64,000 nt of DNA from JANMDU01 sp031376455 (GTDB lineage Bacteria > Pseudomonadota > Gammaproteobacteria > Burkholderiales > Burkholderiaceae_C). Numbering within the stretch: position 1 is the first letter of the stretch; each line of letters begins with the position of its first letter. The stretch lies in NCBI GenBank assembly GCA_031376455.1, contig JANMDU010000003.1:27947-91946 (forward strand), given 5' to 3'. Under the pieces are notes generated by a model. It was given only the letters and a program-made list of their open reading frames with translations. It made no database searches and had not been told where the DNA came from. The position numbers and the translations under genes were made by a program. This document shows, piece after piece, positions 49,770-58,964 of this stretch.

Positions 49770-50747
49770 ATGTTTGCCTTTATCCTCCAGCGTCTCATTC
49801 AAGCAGCTCTCGTGATGATCACGGTGGCTTTCATTGCTTTCATGCTCTTTCAGTATGTGGGTGATCCAGTCGTTTTCTTGCTGGGCCAAGATTCCACACC
49901 CGAGCAAATCCGCGAGTTGCGCGCTGATTTGGGGCTAGACAAGTCTTTTATCGTACAGTTTGGTGCGTTTTTAGGCAATGCAGTTCAGGGTGAGTTTGGT
50001 CTGTCACTACGCCAAGGTGCAAAAGTCTCTCGGCTTTTGGGCGAAAGATTTCCTGCGACTTTTGAATTGGCCTTGGTCGCTGCGGGTATCGCGCTGATTG
50101 CTGGCATTCCGATGGGTGTGTATGCGGCGCTGCGGCGCGGCTCGTTCTTAAGCCAAGTGTTCATGACGATCTCTCTGCTGGGCGTATCACTGCCCACTTT
50201 CTTGATAGGTATCGCGCTCATCTTAATTTTTGCGGTTTGGTTGGGCTGGTTTCCCAGCTTTGGTCGGGGCGATGTGGTGCAAATTGGCTGGTGGAGTAGC
50301 GGGCTGATGACGGCCAAGGGTTGGCATCACATTGTGCTTCCCGCTGTGACGCTTGCCGTCTTCCAGCTCACACTCATCATGCGACTTGTACGAGCCGAAA
50401 TGCTGGAAGTGCTGCGCACGGATTACATCAAGTTTGCGCGGGCACGCGGCCTGTCGAATCGCGCGATCCACTTTGGTCATGCGCTTAAAAATACGCTCGT
50501 GCCGGTGATGACAATCACCGGCTTGCAGCTGGGCGGCTTGATTGCGTTTGCCATCATCACCGAGACTGTGTTTCAGTGGCCGGGCATGGGCTTGCTGTTT
50601 ATTCAAGCGGTGACGTTTGCGGATATTCCCGTCATGGCGGCTTATCTTTGCATCGTGGCATTGATTTTTGTGGTGATCAATTTGGTGGTGGATTTGCTGT
50701 ATTTTGTAGTCGATCCGCGCTTACGTATCGGCGGGAAAGGTCACTAA
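49770..50747 (+). CDS. Dipeptide/oligopeptide ABC transporter permease (DppB/OppB type)
   Basis: 325 aa, six membrane helices. Motifs: FLLGQDSTPEQIRELRADLG near the N terminus and the EAA-type loop RAEMLEVLRTDYIKFARARG before VIHFGHALKNTLVPV-like sequence (here AIHFGHALKNTLVPVMTI). It pairs with the DppC-type gene at 53.7 kb. It opens a six-gene importer operon whose order is permease, amidohydrolase, binding protein, permease, two ATPases. Confidence 0.92.
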   Translation: MFAFILQRLIQAALVMITVAFIAFMLFQYVGDPVVFLLGQDSTPEQIRELRADLGLDKSFIVQFGAFLGNAVQGEFGLSLRQGAKVSRLLGERFPATFELALVAAGIALIAGIPMGVYAALRRGSFLSQVFMTISLLGVSLPTFLIGIALILIFAVWLGWFPSFGRGDVVQIGWWSSGLMTAKGWHHIVLPAVTLAVFQLTLIMRLVRAEMLEVLRTDYIKFARARGLSNRAIHFGHALKNTLVPVMTITGLQLGGLIAFAIITETVFQWPGMGLLFIQAVTFADIPVMAAYLCIVALIFVVINLVVDLLYFVVDPRLRIGGKGH

Positions 50748-50750
50748 GCG

Positions 50751-51968
50751 ATGCTTGCACCGAAGCTCAAAGCCAACGGAAGTGCATTTGCGCACATCCG
50801 CGCTTTTCATCCTGAGCTCACTGCTTTTCGCCGTGATTTGCACGCGCATCCTGAACTGGGCTTTGAAGAAATTTATACGTCAGGCCGCGTGCGTCAGGCG
50901 CTAGAGATTTGTGGCGTGGATGAGATTCACACCGGCATCGGTAAGACAGGCGTGGTGGGCGTGATTCGCGGCAAAGTCAAATCAAATCGCATGATTGGGC
51001 TACGTGCCGACATGGATGCCCTGCCCATGACCGAGCATGGCGATGTCGCTTGGAAATCCGTCAAACCCGGCCTAATGCACGGCTGCGGGCATGACGGCCA
51101 TACGACAATGCTCACCGGCGCAGCCCGCTATCTTGCAGAAACCAGAAATTTCGCAGGCACAGCCGTTCTCATTTTCCAGCCCGGCGAAGAAGGCTTTGCT
51201 GGTGCGCAAGCCATGATTGACGATGGTTTGTTTGAGCGCTTCCCGGTGGAATCGGCTTACGCGATGCACAATGCTCCGGCGATGCGCCCCGGCGAGATTG
51301 GCGTGAACCCCGGCGCTGTGATGGCCTCGGCTGATCGCATCACGATCACGGTGACAGGCAAAGGCGGGCATGGCGCGCATGCTTATCTCGCCGTAGATCC
51401 CGTGCTCGTAGCAGCGCACATCATCACAGCGGCGCAAAGCATCGTCTCGCGCAATGTGAAGCCAGTGGATTCAGCTGTGATTAGCATTTGTGCGATGCAA
51501 GCAGGCGATGTGCATGCCATGAGCGTGATCCCCGGCGAAGCAACTCTAGTGGGCACGGTGCGCACTTTTCATCCTGCTGTTCAAGACATGATTGAAAAGC
51601 GTCTGCGCGAACTGTGTAGCGGCATCGCGCAAAGTTTTGGTGCAACGGCCACTGTGCATTACGAACGGATCTATCCGCCCACGATCAATACCGAGCCTGA
51701 GGCTAGGTTTGCAGCGGCTGTTGCAACGGGTCTTGTGGGCGAGTCGAATGTGATGTGGGATACACCGCCCAGCATGGGTGCAGAAGATTTTTCCTTCATG
51801 CTGCGAGTCAAACCCGGCGCGTATCTGCGCTTAGGCCAAGGCGAGAAAAACGGTATGGGATCATGCTTCCTTCACAACAGCAAATATGATTTCAACGATG
51901 AAGTGCTCCCGCTGGGCAGCGCTTTGTTTGCGAGTTTGGTGGAGCAGGCGATGCCTTGCTCGGTTTAG
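50751..51968 (+). CDS. M20-family amidohydrolase (hippurate hydrolase/carboxypeptidase-like)
   Basis: 405 aa. Signatures: FRRDLHAHPELGFEE, GLRADMDALPMTE, PGLMHGCGHDGHTTML (metal cysteine and histidine), FQPGEEGFAGAQAMI and the C-terminal MGAEDFSFML. Such enzymes remove acyl groups from amino acids or split small peptides. It starts three bases after the permease stop and precedes the binding protein gene by 23 bp, so imported peptides or N-acyl amino acids are probably its substrates. Confidence 0.92.
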   Translation: MLAPKLKANGSAFAHIRAFHPELTAFRRDLHAHPELGFEEIYTSGRVRQALEICGVDEIHTGIGKTGVVGVIRGKVKSNRMIGLRADMDALPMTEHGDVAWKSVKPGLMHGCGHDGHTTMLTGAARYLAETRNFAGTAVLIFQPGEEGFAGAQAMIDDGLFERFPVESAYAMHNAPAMRPGEIGVNPGAVMASADRITITVTGKGGHGAHAYLAVDPVLVAAHIITAAQSIVSRNVKPVDSAVISICAMQAGDVHAMSVIPGEATLVGTVRTFHPAVQDMIEKRLRELCSGIAQSFGATATVHYERIYPPTINTEPEARFAAAVATGLVGESNVMWDTPPSMGAEDFSFMLRVKPGAYLRLGQGEKNGMGSCFLHNSKYDFNDEVLPLGSALFASLVEQAMPCSV

Positions 51969-51991
51969 TTTCATTCAAAAGGAGAATTGAT

Positions 51992-53572
51992 ATGTTTTCA
52001 ATAAAAAAAACGGTTGTTACCGGCGTATTACTTGCGTCAGCAGCTATGATTTCAATAGCAAGTGCGAAAACGATTCGCATCGGCAACCAAGGAGATGCGC
52101 TCTCTATGGATCCGCATTCGCTCAATGAATCGTTGCAATTGAGCGTCACAGGTAATGTGTATGAGGGCCTCACGGGTCGCAACAAAGATTTGAGCCTTGC
52201 ACCCAGCTTGGCCACTTCTTGGAAGCAAACCTCGCCTACCGTTTGGCGCTTCGAGCTGCGCAAAGACGTGAAATTTCATGATGGCACGCCGTTTACTGCT
52301 GATGACGTGATCTTCACGTTTCAGCGCTCTGGCGGGGATGGCTCAGATATGAAGAGCTACACCAACGATGTGAGCGAGATCAAAAAAATCGACGCGCACA
52401 CCGTGGAATTCATCACCAAAGCGCCATTCCCGATCCTGCCCGAGGTGATCTCGCTCGTGTACATCATGAGTAAAAAATGGAGCGAAGACAATCAGGCTAC
52501 CAAGCCAGTAGATCGCCGCAAAGGTATTGAGAATGCAGCCTCCTTTCGCGCCAATGGTACTGGTCCGTATCGCGTGCGTGAGCGCCAGCCCGGCGTCAAA
52601 ACATCATTTGCTCGCAATGGCAACTACTGGGGCAAGATTGACGGTAATGTGACAGAGGTGATCTATACACCGATTACCAATGATGCCACCCGCGTGGCTG
52701 CACTCGTCTCCGGCGAGATTGATGTGATGGAGCCTGTGCCAGTGCAAGACGTGGTGCGTGTGAACGCGAGCGCCAATGCGCGCGCCATGCAAGGCCCGGA
52801 GCTGCGCACGATCTTTTTGGGAATGGATCAAAAGCGCGATGAGCTTTTGTATTCCAGCGTGAAGGGTAAGAATCCGTTTAAAGACAAGCGTGTGCGCCAA
52901 GCGTTTTATCAAGCGCTGGATATGGAAGGCATTAAGCGCACCGTGATGCGTGGCGCGTCTAATCCCACGGCGCTGATGGTCGGCCCCGGTATCAATGGTT
53001 TTGATGCAGCGATGAACAAACGCTTGCCTTTTGACATCGAAGCATCGAAAAAACTCATGGCTGAGGCTGGCTACCCAGCAGGTTTTGAGGTGACGATGAA
53101 TTGCCCGAACGATCGCTATGTGAACGATGGCGAAATCTGCCAAGCCGTCGCCGCCAATCTCTCGCGTATCGGTGTCAAGATCAATTTGCAAGCCGAAGGC
53201 AAGGGCACGTATTTCCCGAAAATCTTGCGCCGTGATACCAGCTTCTATTTGCTCGGTTGGACACCGGGCACGTACGATTCGCACAATGCTTTGAACGCGC
53301 TGTTTCGCTGTGTTGATGAAAAAGGTTCAGGCCAATTTAACCTTGGTGCGTACTGCAATCCGAAGGTCGATGAGCTGACCCTCAAAATCCAATCGGAGAC
53401 GGATAAACCTAAACGCCAAGCCATGATTGCCGAAGCGTTCAAGCTGCATGCGGATGATATTGGCCATTTGCCACTGCACCAGCAAGCGCTGGCTTGGGGC
53501 GTGAGCAAGAAGGTTGAACTGGTGCAATTGGCCGACAACTTCATGCCGTTTAAGTGGATGAGTGTGAAGTAA
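51992..53572 (+). CDS. ABC transporter substrate-binding protein, DppA/OppA family (SBP_bac_5)
   Basis: 526 aa from MFSIKKTVVTGVLLASAAMI, with AAAGGAG before the ATG. The signal peptide ends near IASA and is partly encoded by an R1 repeat (52017-52060). The mature protein has SMDPHSLNESLQLSVTGNVY, LRKDVKFHDGTPFTADDVIF and a RANGTGPYRV segment, standard for the peptide-binding family. It delivers peptides to the two permeases of this operon. A GTTCGC palindrome separates it from the next gene. Confidence 0.93.
   Translation: MFSIKKTVVTGVLLASAAMISIASAKTIRIGNQGDALSMDPHSLNESLQLSVTGNVYEGLTGRNKDLSLAPSLATSWKQTSPTVWRFELRKDVKFHDGTPFTADDVIFTFQRSGGDGSDMKSYTNDVSEIKKIDAHTVEFITKAPFPILPEVISLVYIMSKKWSEDNQATKPVDRRKGIENAASFRANGTGPYRVRERQPGVKTSFARNGNYWGKIDGNVTEVIYTPITNDATRVAALVSGEIDVMEPVPVQDVVRVNASANARAMQGPELRTIFLGMDQKRDELLYSSVKGKNPFKDKRVRQAFYQALDMEGIKRTVMRGASNPTALMVGPGINGFDAAMNKRLPFDIEASKKLMAEAGYPAGFEVTMNCPNDRYVNDGEICQAVAANLSRIGVKINLQAEGKGTYFPKILRRDTSFYLLGWTPGTYDSHNALNALFRCVDEKGSGQFNLGAYCNPKVDELTLKIQSETDKPKRQAMIAEAFKLHADDIGHLPLHQQALAWGVSKKVELVQLADNFMPFKWMSVK
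52017..52060 (+). repeat. R1 repeat in the signal-peptide region of the peptide-binding protein gene
   Basis: TTACCGGCGTATTACTTGCG followed by TCAGCAGCTATGATTTCAAT resembles R1 with several differences. It encodes TGVLLASAAMISIA, the hydrophobic core of the export signal. Confidence 0.6.
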
Positions 53573-53578
53573 TGTTTA

Positions 53579-53635
53579 CCGTTCGCTCTGATGTCGAAAC
53601 CGCAACCAGCACTTCGACAAGCTCAGTGCGAACGG
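53579..53635. repeat. GTTCGCCCTGAG-type palindrome between binding protein and permease genes
   Basis: Ends CCGTTCGCTCTGATGTCG and TCAGTGCGAACGG pair imperfectly, with CTTCGACAAGCTCAG on the right side. Same family and the same 57-bp length as the purL insertion at 14468-14524. It lies inside the importer operon. Confidence 0.8.
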
Positions 53636-53660
53636 ATTTGATCGGAATCAAAGGTTAAGT

Positions 53661-54569
53661 ATGGGCGTGATCTCCAAGTGGCTCGACAGCGATGTTGGCT
53701 ACAGTTTTAAAACCTCTCCGATGGCCATCGTGGCTGCCTTGGTGGCCTTCATCTGCATCTTTTGCGCCGTCTTCGCAGGCATCGTCGCGCCGCACAACCC
53801 GTTTGATCTCACCACGCTCGAACTCTCAGACGCTCGTTTGCCGCCCGCATGGATCGAAGGCGGCAAAGCCACTTTCTTCCTCGGCACCGATGACCAAGGC
53901 CGCGACATTCTCTCGGCTTTGATGTATGGCGCTCGCATTTCCTTAGCGGTAGGCATCATCTCTGTGATCCTGTCCGTCCTCATCGGCGTATCGCTGGGCT
54001 TGCTTGCTGGCTTCTTGGGCGGCTGGATCGATACGCTGCTGATGCGCATCTGCGATGTGATGCTTTCTTTCCCGCCGATTCTGGTGGCGCTGCTGATCGC
54101 AGGCGTAGGCCGCGCCATGTTTCCCAATGCCCACACCAGCGTGGCATTTGGCGTACTCATCATCTCCATCACGCTGACCGGCTGGGTGCAATACGCCCGC
54201 ACCGTGCGCGGCACGACGCTGGTGGAGCGCAACAAAGAATACGTGCAAGCGGCCAGAGTCACCGGCGTGGCTAGCCACCGAATCATGTTGCGCCATGTGC
54301 TGCCCAATGTGCTCGGCCCCGTCATGGTGCTGGCCACCATTCAAGTGGCCACCGCCATCATCACCGAGGCCACGCTCTCATTCCTCGGCGTCGGCGTACC
54401 ACCCACCTCGCCATCTCTGGGCACACTGATCCGCGTCGGCAATGATTACCTCTTCTCCGGCGAATGGTGGATCACCGTCTGGCCGGGGCTGATGCTGATC
54501 TTGATTGCACTGTCGGTCAACCTGCTGGGTGATTGGCTGCGTGATGCGCTAAATCCACGTTTGCGCTGA
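53661..54569 (+). CDS. Dipeptide/oligopeptide ABC transporter permease (DppC/OppC type)
   Basis: 302 aa, six membrane helices. The family start is seen in FFLGTDDQGRDILSALMYGA (the GTDxxGRD motif), and the ATPase-contact loop in RTVRGTTLVERNKEYVQAAR followed by HVLPNVLGPVMV. It pairs with the DppB-type permease 3 kb upstream. The 194-bp gap to the ATPase genes contains a CACGGAAG palindrome. Confidence 0.93.
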   Translation: MGVISKWLDSDVGYSFKTSPMAIVAALVAFICIFCAVFAGIVAPHNPFDLTTLELSDARLPPAWIEGGKATFFLGTDDQGRDILSALMYGARISLAVGIISVILSVLIGVSLGLLAGFLGGWIDTLLMRICDVMLSFPPILVALLIAGVGRAMFPNAHTSVAFGVLIISITLTGWVQYARTVRGTTLVERNKEYVQAARVTGVASHRIMLRHVLPNVLGPVMVLATIQVATAIITEATLSFLGVGVPPTSPSLGTLIRVGNDYLFSGEWWITVWPGLMLILIALSVNLLGDWLRDALNPRLR

Positions 54570-54630
54570 TATGCAAACGGCAAAAGATGGGTCATGCCCC
54601 GAATGATGAGATTGCTGTATGTCCACATTA

Positions 54631-54713
54631 AGAACACGGAAGACACAAAAGTACACGGAAGTCACGGAAGTTTTTTGTGCCTTCCGTGCAAATTTCTGTG
54701 CCTTCCGTGTTCA
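54631..54713. repeat. CACGGAAG-type palindrome, copy 2
   Basis: 83 bp. The left arm has GAACACGGAAGACACAAAAG and ACACGGAAGTCACGGAAG; the right arm has GTGCCTTCCGTGC and GTGCCTTCCGTGTTC. It lies inside the importer operon, before the ATPase genes. Confidence 0.85.
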
Positions 54714-54763
54714 TTGATTGCTCGGGGTAACACTCTACTCAGCATGCTATTCGAGCTAAATAT

Positions 54764-55732
54764 ATGAGTCTCTTATCTGTCAAAAACCTCGTCGTCGAAT
54801 TCCCCTCCCGCCGTGGCACGCTGCGGGCGCTGGACGATATCTCGTTCGACATCGCCCCCGGTGAAATCTTAGGCGTGGTCGGAGAATCGGGTGCGGGCAA
54901 ATCGCTCACGGGCGCGTCCATCATTGGCCTGCTGGAGCCGCCTGGCCGCATAGCCAGCGGGCAGATTTTGCTGGAAGGCCAGCGGATTGACAACCTCAAT
55001 CACGATGAAATGCGTCACATTCGCGGCCGCAAGATCGGCGCGATCTTCCAAGATCCGCTGACTTCGCTGAACCCACTGTATTCTGTGGGTCGCCAGTTGA
55101 TGGAGACCATTCAAGCGCATTTGCCTGTGAATCAAGCTGAGGCTCGCAAGCGCGCCATTGATTTGCTCAAATCCACCGGCATTCCCGCCGCTGAAGAGCG
55201 CATCGAGCACTACCCGCATCAATTCTCCGGCGGTATGCGCCAGCGTGTGGTAATCGCGCTGGCTTTGGCTGCCGAGCCCAAGCTGATCGTGGCCGATGAG
55301 CCGACCACGGCACTCGATGTGTCGATCCAAGCGCAGATCATCAGCTTGCTCAAAAACCTGTGCAAAGAGCGCGGCGTGGGCGTGATGTTGATCACGCACG
55401 ACATGGGTGTGATTGCCGAGACTTGTGATCGTGTGGCCGTGCTGTATGCCGGCCGCGTGGCTGAGATTGGCCCGGTGCATGAGGTGATCAATCGCCCCGC
55501 GCATCCCTATACCGAAGGTTTGATGGCTTCGATTCCTGACATGAGCGTGGATCGGGAGCATTTGGCGCAGATTGATGGCGCGATGCCGCGTTTGAATGCA
55601 ATTCCTGCTGGCTGCGCTTTTAATCCGCGCTGCACCAAGACCTTCGATCGCTGCAAAGTAGATCGCCCTGATTTGATGGATGCCGGCGCAACGCGCGCAG
55701 CTTGCTGGTTGGCAGAAGGGAAATCAGCATGA
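54764..55732 (+). CDS. Dipeptide/oligopeptide ABC transporter ATP-binding protein (DppD/OppD type)
   Basis: 322 aa. Walker A GESGAGKS at 40-47, a Q-loop before DPLTSLNPLY, signature QFSGGMRQRV, and Walker B LIVADEPTTALDV. The C-terminal oligopeptide-transporter domain holds a cysteine cluster (CAFNPRCTKTFDRC) thought to bind an iron-sulfur cluster in this family. It overlaps the next ATPase gene by four bases. Confidence 0.95.
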   Translation: MSLLSVKNLVVEFPSRRGTLRALDDISFDIAPGEILGVVGESGAGKSLTGASIIGLLEPPGRIASGQILLEGQRIDNLNHDEMRHIRGRKIGAIFQDPLTSLNPLYSVGRQLMETIQAHLPVNQAEARKRAIDLLKSTGIPAAEERIEHYPHQFSGGMRQRVVIALALAAEPKLIVADEPTTALDVSIQAQIISLLKNLCKERGVGVMLITHDMGVIAETCDRVAVLYAGRVAEIGPVHEVINRPAHPYTEGLMASIPDMSVDREHLAQIDGAMPRLNAIPAGCAFNPRCTKTFDRCKVDRPDLMDAGATRAACWLAEGKSA

Positions 55733-56727
55733 GCAAGCAAGCATTGGTCAAAGTCGATGATCTGGCGATGAGCTTTGACGTCTCCCCGCCTTGGCTCAAC
55801 CGAGTGATCGAGCGCAAACCCAAAGTCTTTCTCAAGGCGGTTGACGGCGTGAGCTTCGAGATCGAGAAGGGCAAGACGCTCGCCTTGGTGGGTGAATCCG
55901 GTTGCGGCAAAAGTACCGTCGCTCGCCTGATGGTAGGCCTGTACACGCCTTCTCGTGGCAACTTCCAATTCGACGGCATGGATGCCAACGAGACGTACAA
56001 AGGCGCAGGTAGCCGCAAGCTGCGCGAGCGCATTCAGATGATCTTCCAAGATCCGTATGCCAGCCTGAATCCGCGCTGGACGGTGGGAGATATCGTCGGC
56101 GAGCCGCTCAAGGAACACAAGATCATTGAAGATGAGGCAAAACTTGCCGAGCGCGTGGGCGAGCTGCTCAAATCGGTTGGTCTGTCTCCGCTGGATATGG
56201 TGAAGTACCCGCACCAATTCTCTGGCGGCCAGCGCCAGCGCATCTCGATTGCCCGCGCCTTGGCCACGCAGCCCGAATTCTTGGTGTGTGATGAGCCCAC
56301 CAGCGCACTCGATGTGAGCGTGCAAGCGCAGGTGCTCAACATCATGAAAGACCTGCAAAAGAAGCAGGGTCTGACGTACTTGTTCATCAGCCACAACCTC
56401 GCCGTGGTTCGGCATGTGAGTGATTCGGTGGGCGTGATGTATCTGGGGCGCTTGGTGGAGCTGGCCGACAAGCAATCATTGTTTGCCAATCCAAAGCACC
56501 CCTACACGCGCATGCTGCTGGACGCGATTCCGAAGATGCACGATACCGGCAAGGCGCGCACGCCGGTGCAGGGCGAGGTGCCCAATCCTCTGAACCCGCC
56601 AAGCGGTTGCGCCTTCCATCCGCGCTGTCCGCATGTGAATGATCGCTGCAAATCGGAGCGACCTAACTTGATTGAGCGGAGTGGCATTCGCATTGCTTGC
56701 CATGCGGTGGAAGAAGGCCGGATTTAA
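55729..56727 (+). CDS. Dipeptide/oligopeptide ABC transporter ATP-binding protein (DppF/OppF type)
   Basis: 332 aa from MSKQALVKVDDLAM. Walker A GESGCGKST at 55-63, signature QFSGGQRQRI, Walker B FLVCDEPTSALDV, and a C-terminal CAFHPRCPHVNDRC cluster. An insert PPWLNRVIERKPKVFL lies before the first catalytic strand, as in OppF proteins. It closes the importer operon; the third composite-repeat locus follows five bases later. Confidence 0.95.
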   Translation: MSKQALVKVDDLAMSFDVSPPWLNRVIERKPKVFLKAVDGVSFEIEKGKTLALVGESGCGKSTVARLMVGLYTPSRGNFQFDGMDANETYKGAGSRKLRERIQMIFQDPYASLNPRWTVGDIVGEPLKEHKIIEDEAKLAERVGELLKSVGLSPLDMVKYPHQFSGGQRQRISIARALATQPEFLVCDEPTSALDVSVQAQVLNIMKDLQKKQGLTYLFISHNLAVVRHVSDSVGVMYLGRLVELADKQSLFANPKHPYTRMLLDAIPKMHDTGKARTPVQGEVPNPLNPPSGCAFHPRCPHVNDRCKSERPNLIERSGIRIACHAVEEGRI

Positions 56728-56732
56728 GGTGA

Positions 56733-57107
56733 TATAAGCGCTTAGCCGGCGCATTTACTGCGCAGAGTGCTATTTAATTGATAGTAATGCGCAGATTTTC
56801 TTTTGGCTAGTGCGGCTGCGAGTCTGAGGCACTGCGCTTTGGGTATCCGACTCCGTGAATGTCCTCCGCGCTGGCCTTCGGCTGGCGCTCCCCCAATATG
56901 ATAACTGCGTCAGATATCCAAATCACAGCGCCTCAAGCGCGTGGCCTACTTGGAGCACAAGAGATCTGCATCTGCGTTCGTATTTACTCGCGCTGCACAC
57001 AACCCAATCACAGCCGGCATGCTCAGGCGGCAACGTGCAAACAATTTCAAAGCAAAAAACCCCCGTTACCGTCATAGAGTCTGCGCAGAGTGCTATCAAA
57101 TCAGTAG
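56733..57107 (+). repeat. Composite repeat, locus 3 (shorter): R1, palindrome C, spacer, R1
   Basis: R1 copies at 56733-56785 and 57043-57107 point the same way. The linker after the first R1 leads into GCGGCTGCGAG exactly as at locus 1. Palindrome C (56812-56946) has arms starting TGAGGCACTGCGC and a core with GTGAATGTCCTCCGCG, shared with palindrome D at 19.5 kb rather than with B. The following GGCCTACT and ACAAGAGATCT align with the locus 1 spacer. Palindrome A is missing apart from a possible half. The 408-bp gap between genes contains no coding sequence. Confidence 0.7.
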
Positions 57108-57135
57108 TTTCACAAGATGCCAGTTTCCCGCTACG

Positions 57136-58407
57136 ATGCATGGCATGCGCACCTTGAATTTCACTCCCGCCGTTGGCGATACCACGTTCACATCGTTGCA
57201 ATGCGAGCTGCTCACCACAGCTCAACAGCTCGGCAAAAATTTATTCGCTCCTCGTGCGCCCCAATGGGACGACACGGCCACTTTTCCGTTGGCGAATTAC
57301 GATGATTTGCGCGACGCTGGCATCTTGCGCATGTGCGTCCCTGCTGCGCATGGCGGCTTGGGGGCAGATTACGCTACGTACATGATGACGGGCGCAGAGA
57401 TTGGCCGCTATTGCGGCGCGACAGCTCTCACACTCAACATGCACATTTGCTCCACGATGTGGACAGGCGTGCTCTCTGAAGGCATTGCCATGACGGCGGA
57501 TCAGCTCTCTGAGCATCATGCGCGCCGCCCGTTGCATTTCAAGCGCATCGTGGAGCAGGGCGCGCTCTACGCACAGCCTTTCAGCGAAGGCACTGCCGCT
57601 GCCGCAGGCCGCGCGCCGTTTGGCACATCGGCCCGCAAGAGCGTGCAGGGTGGCGTGAGCGGCTGGGTGATCAATGGCCGAAAAATCTGGGCATCCCTGT
57701 CTGGCGCGGCCAACTATTACGGCATCCTCTGCACCGAGGATATTGAAGGCAAAAATCCTGATCCACGCGACACGCTCTACATCGCTGTGCCCGCCACGAG
57801 CGAGGGATTAACGATCAGCGGCGATTGGAATCCGATGGGCATGCGCGGCACAGTCAGCCGCAATCTCACTTTTAAGGATGTGTTCGTTCCTGATGATGAG
57901 CAGCTCATGCCGCGCGGCGTATATTTCAAAGCGGCGCAAACTTGGCCGGCGATGTTTTTTACGCTCTCACCAACGTATCTCGGTATCGCAAACGCAGCCT
58001 ATGATTTCACCGTGAAATATCTGCGCGGTGAGGTCGAGGGCGAGCCGAAGGTGTTGCGCCGCCAGTATCCAACGAAGCAAATCGCCGTGGCGCAAATGCG
58101 CATTCAGTTGGAGAATATGCGCAGCATTTTCTTGCGAGCGATTCAAGAGGCAAAACCCAACCCGAGTAAAGACGAAAAGCTGCGCCTGTATGCCGCGCAT
58201 TACAGCGTGATGGAAGGCGCCAACGATATTGCTCGCCTCGCCATTCGCACCTGCGGCGGCCAGAGCATGATGAAGCATCTGCCGCTGGAGCGTTTGTATC
58301 GCGACAGCCGCTGCGGCTCGCTCATGCTGCCTTGGACGGCGGAGCTCGTGATGGATCGGATGGGGCGCGAGGCTTTGTATGAGCCAGGGGAGAAGGATGA
58401 GGTTTGA
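57136..58407 (+). CDS. Acyl-CoA dehydrogenase-family flavoprotein
   Basis: 423 aa from MHGMRTLNFTPAVG (the ATG at 57145 is also possible). It has an N-terminal helical domain with LRDAGILRMCVPAAHGGLGA and ADYATYMMTGAEIGRYCGAT, a middle beta domain with WVINGRKIWASLSGAANYYG and GMRGTVSRNLTFKDVFVPDD, and a C-terminal bundle with EGANDIARLAIRTCGGQSM. This resembles the branch of acyl-CoA dehydrogenases that includes desulfurisation-type monooxygenases. The substrate is unknown. R1 repeats lie on both sides of the gene. Confidence 0.88.
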   Translation: MHGMRTLNFTPAVGDTTFTSLQCELLTTAQQLGKNLFAPRAPQWDDTATFPLANYDDLRDAGILRMCVPAAHGGLGADYATYMMTGAEIGRYCGATALTLNMHICSTMWTGVLSEGIAMTADQLSEHHARRPLHFKRIVEQGALYAQPFSEGTAAAAGRAPFGTSARKSVQGGVSGWVINGRKIWASLSGAANYYGILCTEDIEGKNPDPRDTLYIAVPATSEGLTISGDWNPMGMRGTVSRNLTFKDVFVPDDEQLMPRGVYFKAAQTWPAMFFTLSPTYLGIANAAYDFTVKYLRGEVEGEPKVLRRQYPTKQIAVAQMRIQLENMRSIFLRAIQEAKPNPSKDEKLRLYAAHYSVMEGANDIARLAIRTCGGQSMMKHLPLERLYRDSRCGSLMLPWTAELVMDRMGREALYEPGEKDEV

Positions 58408-58408
58408 T

Positions 58409-58473
58409 GCTATTGATTGAATAGCACTCTGCGCAGCAAATACAACGGCGATCTACCCAAAAAGCTTCAAATC
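58409..58473 (-). repeat. R1 repeat between the acyl-CoA dehydrogenase gene and lrp
   Basis: The complement has TTTGAAGCTTTTTGGG, TCGCCGTTGTATTTG and CTGCGCAGAGTGCTATT. It lies between two convergent genes and supplies the last residues (WI) and the stop codon of the Lrp protein. Confidence 0.88.
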
Positions 58474-58964
58474 CAAGCTAAAGAAGTAGAAAACTTCGCC
58501 CTCTTCACGCTAAAAAACGCTTTCACACTCCGCACTTTCCCATCTTGCGTGAACAGCCGCTGAGCGAGTTCCAAGTAAGCCGGCATATCCCGCACTTGCA
58601 CGATCAACACCACATCGGGCCCTGGGCTCACGCGATAGCATTGCTGTACTTGCGCGTCGGGCAACACGCGCGCTTCAAACGCGGCGAGCACTTCTTCAGT
58701 TTGCTCGGTGAGCGTCACTTCCACAATCGCCGTGAGCCCCGCACCAATCAAGGGCTTCAATCTATCCGCATGGAGCACCGCGACCTGCCGCTCTATCAAG
58801 CCTAGCTCATGCAGGCGCTTGACGCGGCGCAAGCAAGTGGGCGGAGAGACATGCACCTTCGCCGCCAAATCTTGGTTGCTCGGTGAGGCATCGGTTTGCA
58901 AGGCTTGGAGCAGGCGAACGTCGATTTCATCCAACTCACGAGGTGAATTTAATTCTGAATTCAT
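58467..58964 (-). CDS. Lrp/AsnC-family transcriptional regulator
   Basis: 165 aa. The N-terminal helix-turn-helix is LDEIDVRLLQALQTDASPSN followed by VSPPTCLRRVKRLHELGLIE, and the RAM effector domain includes VEVTLTEQTEEVLAAFEARV and CYRVSPGPDVVLIVQV. Members sense amino acids and often control the neighbouring gene or themselves. It is divergent from glmS, with palindromes in the 132-bp AT-rich gap. The last codons come from an R1 repeat. Confidence 0.92.
   Translation of the reverse strand: MNSELNSPRELDEIDVRLLQALQTDASPSNQDLAAKVHVSPPTCLRRVKRLHELGLIERQVAVLHADRLKPLIGAGLTAIVEVTLTEQTEEVLAAFEARVLPDAQVQQCYRVSPGPDVVLIVQVRDMPAYLELAQRLFTQDGKVRSVKAFFSVKRAKFSTSLAWI

Noticed and set aside
53699..54340. 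213-codon open frame antisense to the DppC-type permease gene
   Set aside because: A shadow of a conserved permease, with Met/Thr/Ala-rich sequence and no motif.
55507..56475. 322-codon open frame antisense to the DppF-type gene
   Set aside because: It is a mirror of a well-conserved ABC ATPase gene, shows no family motif, and has an unnatural His/Arg-rich composition.
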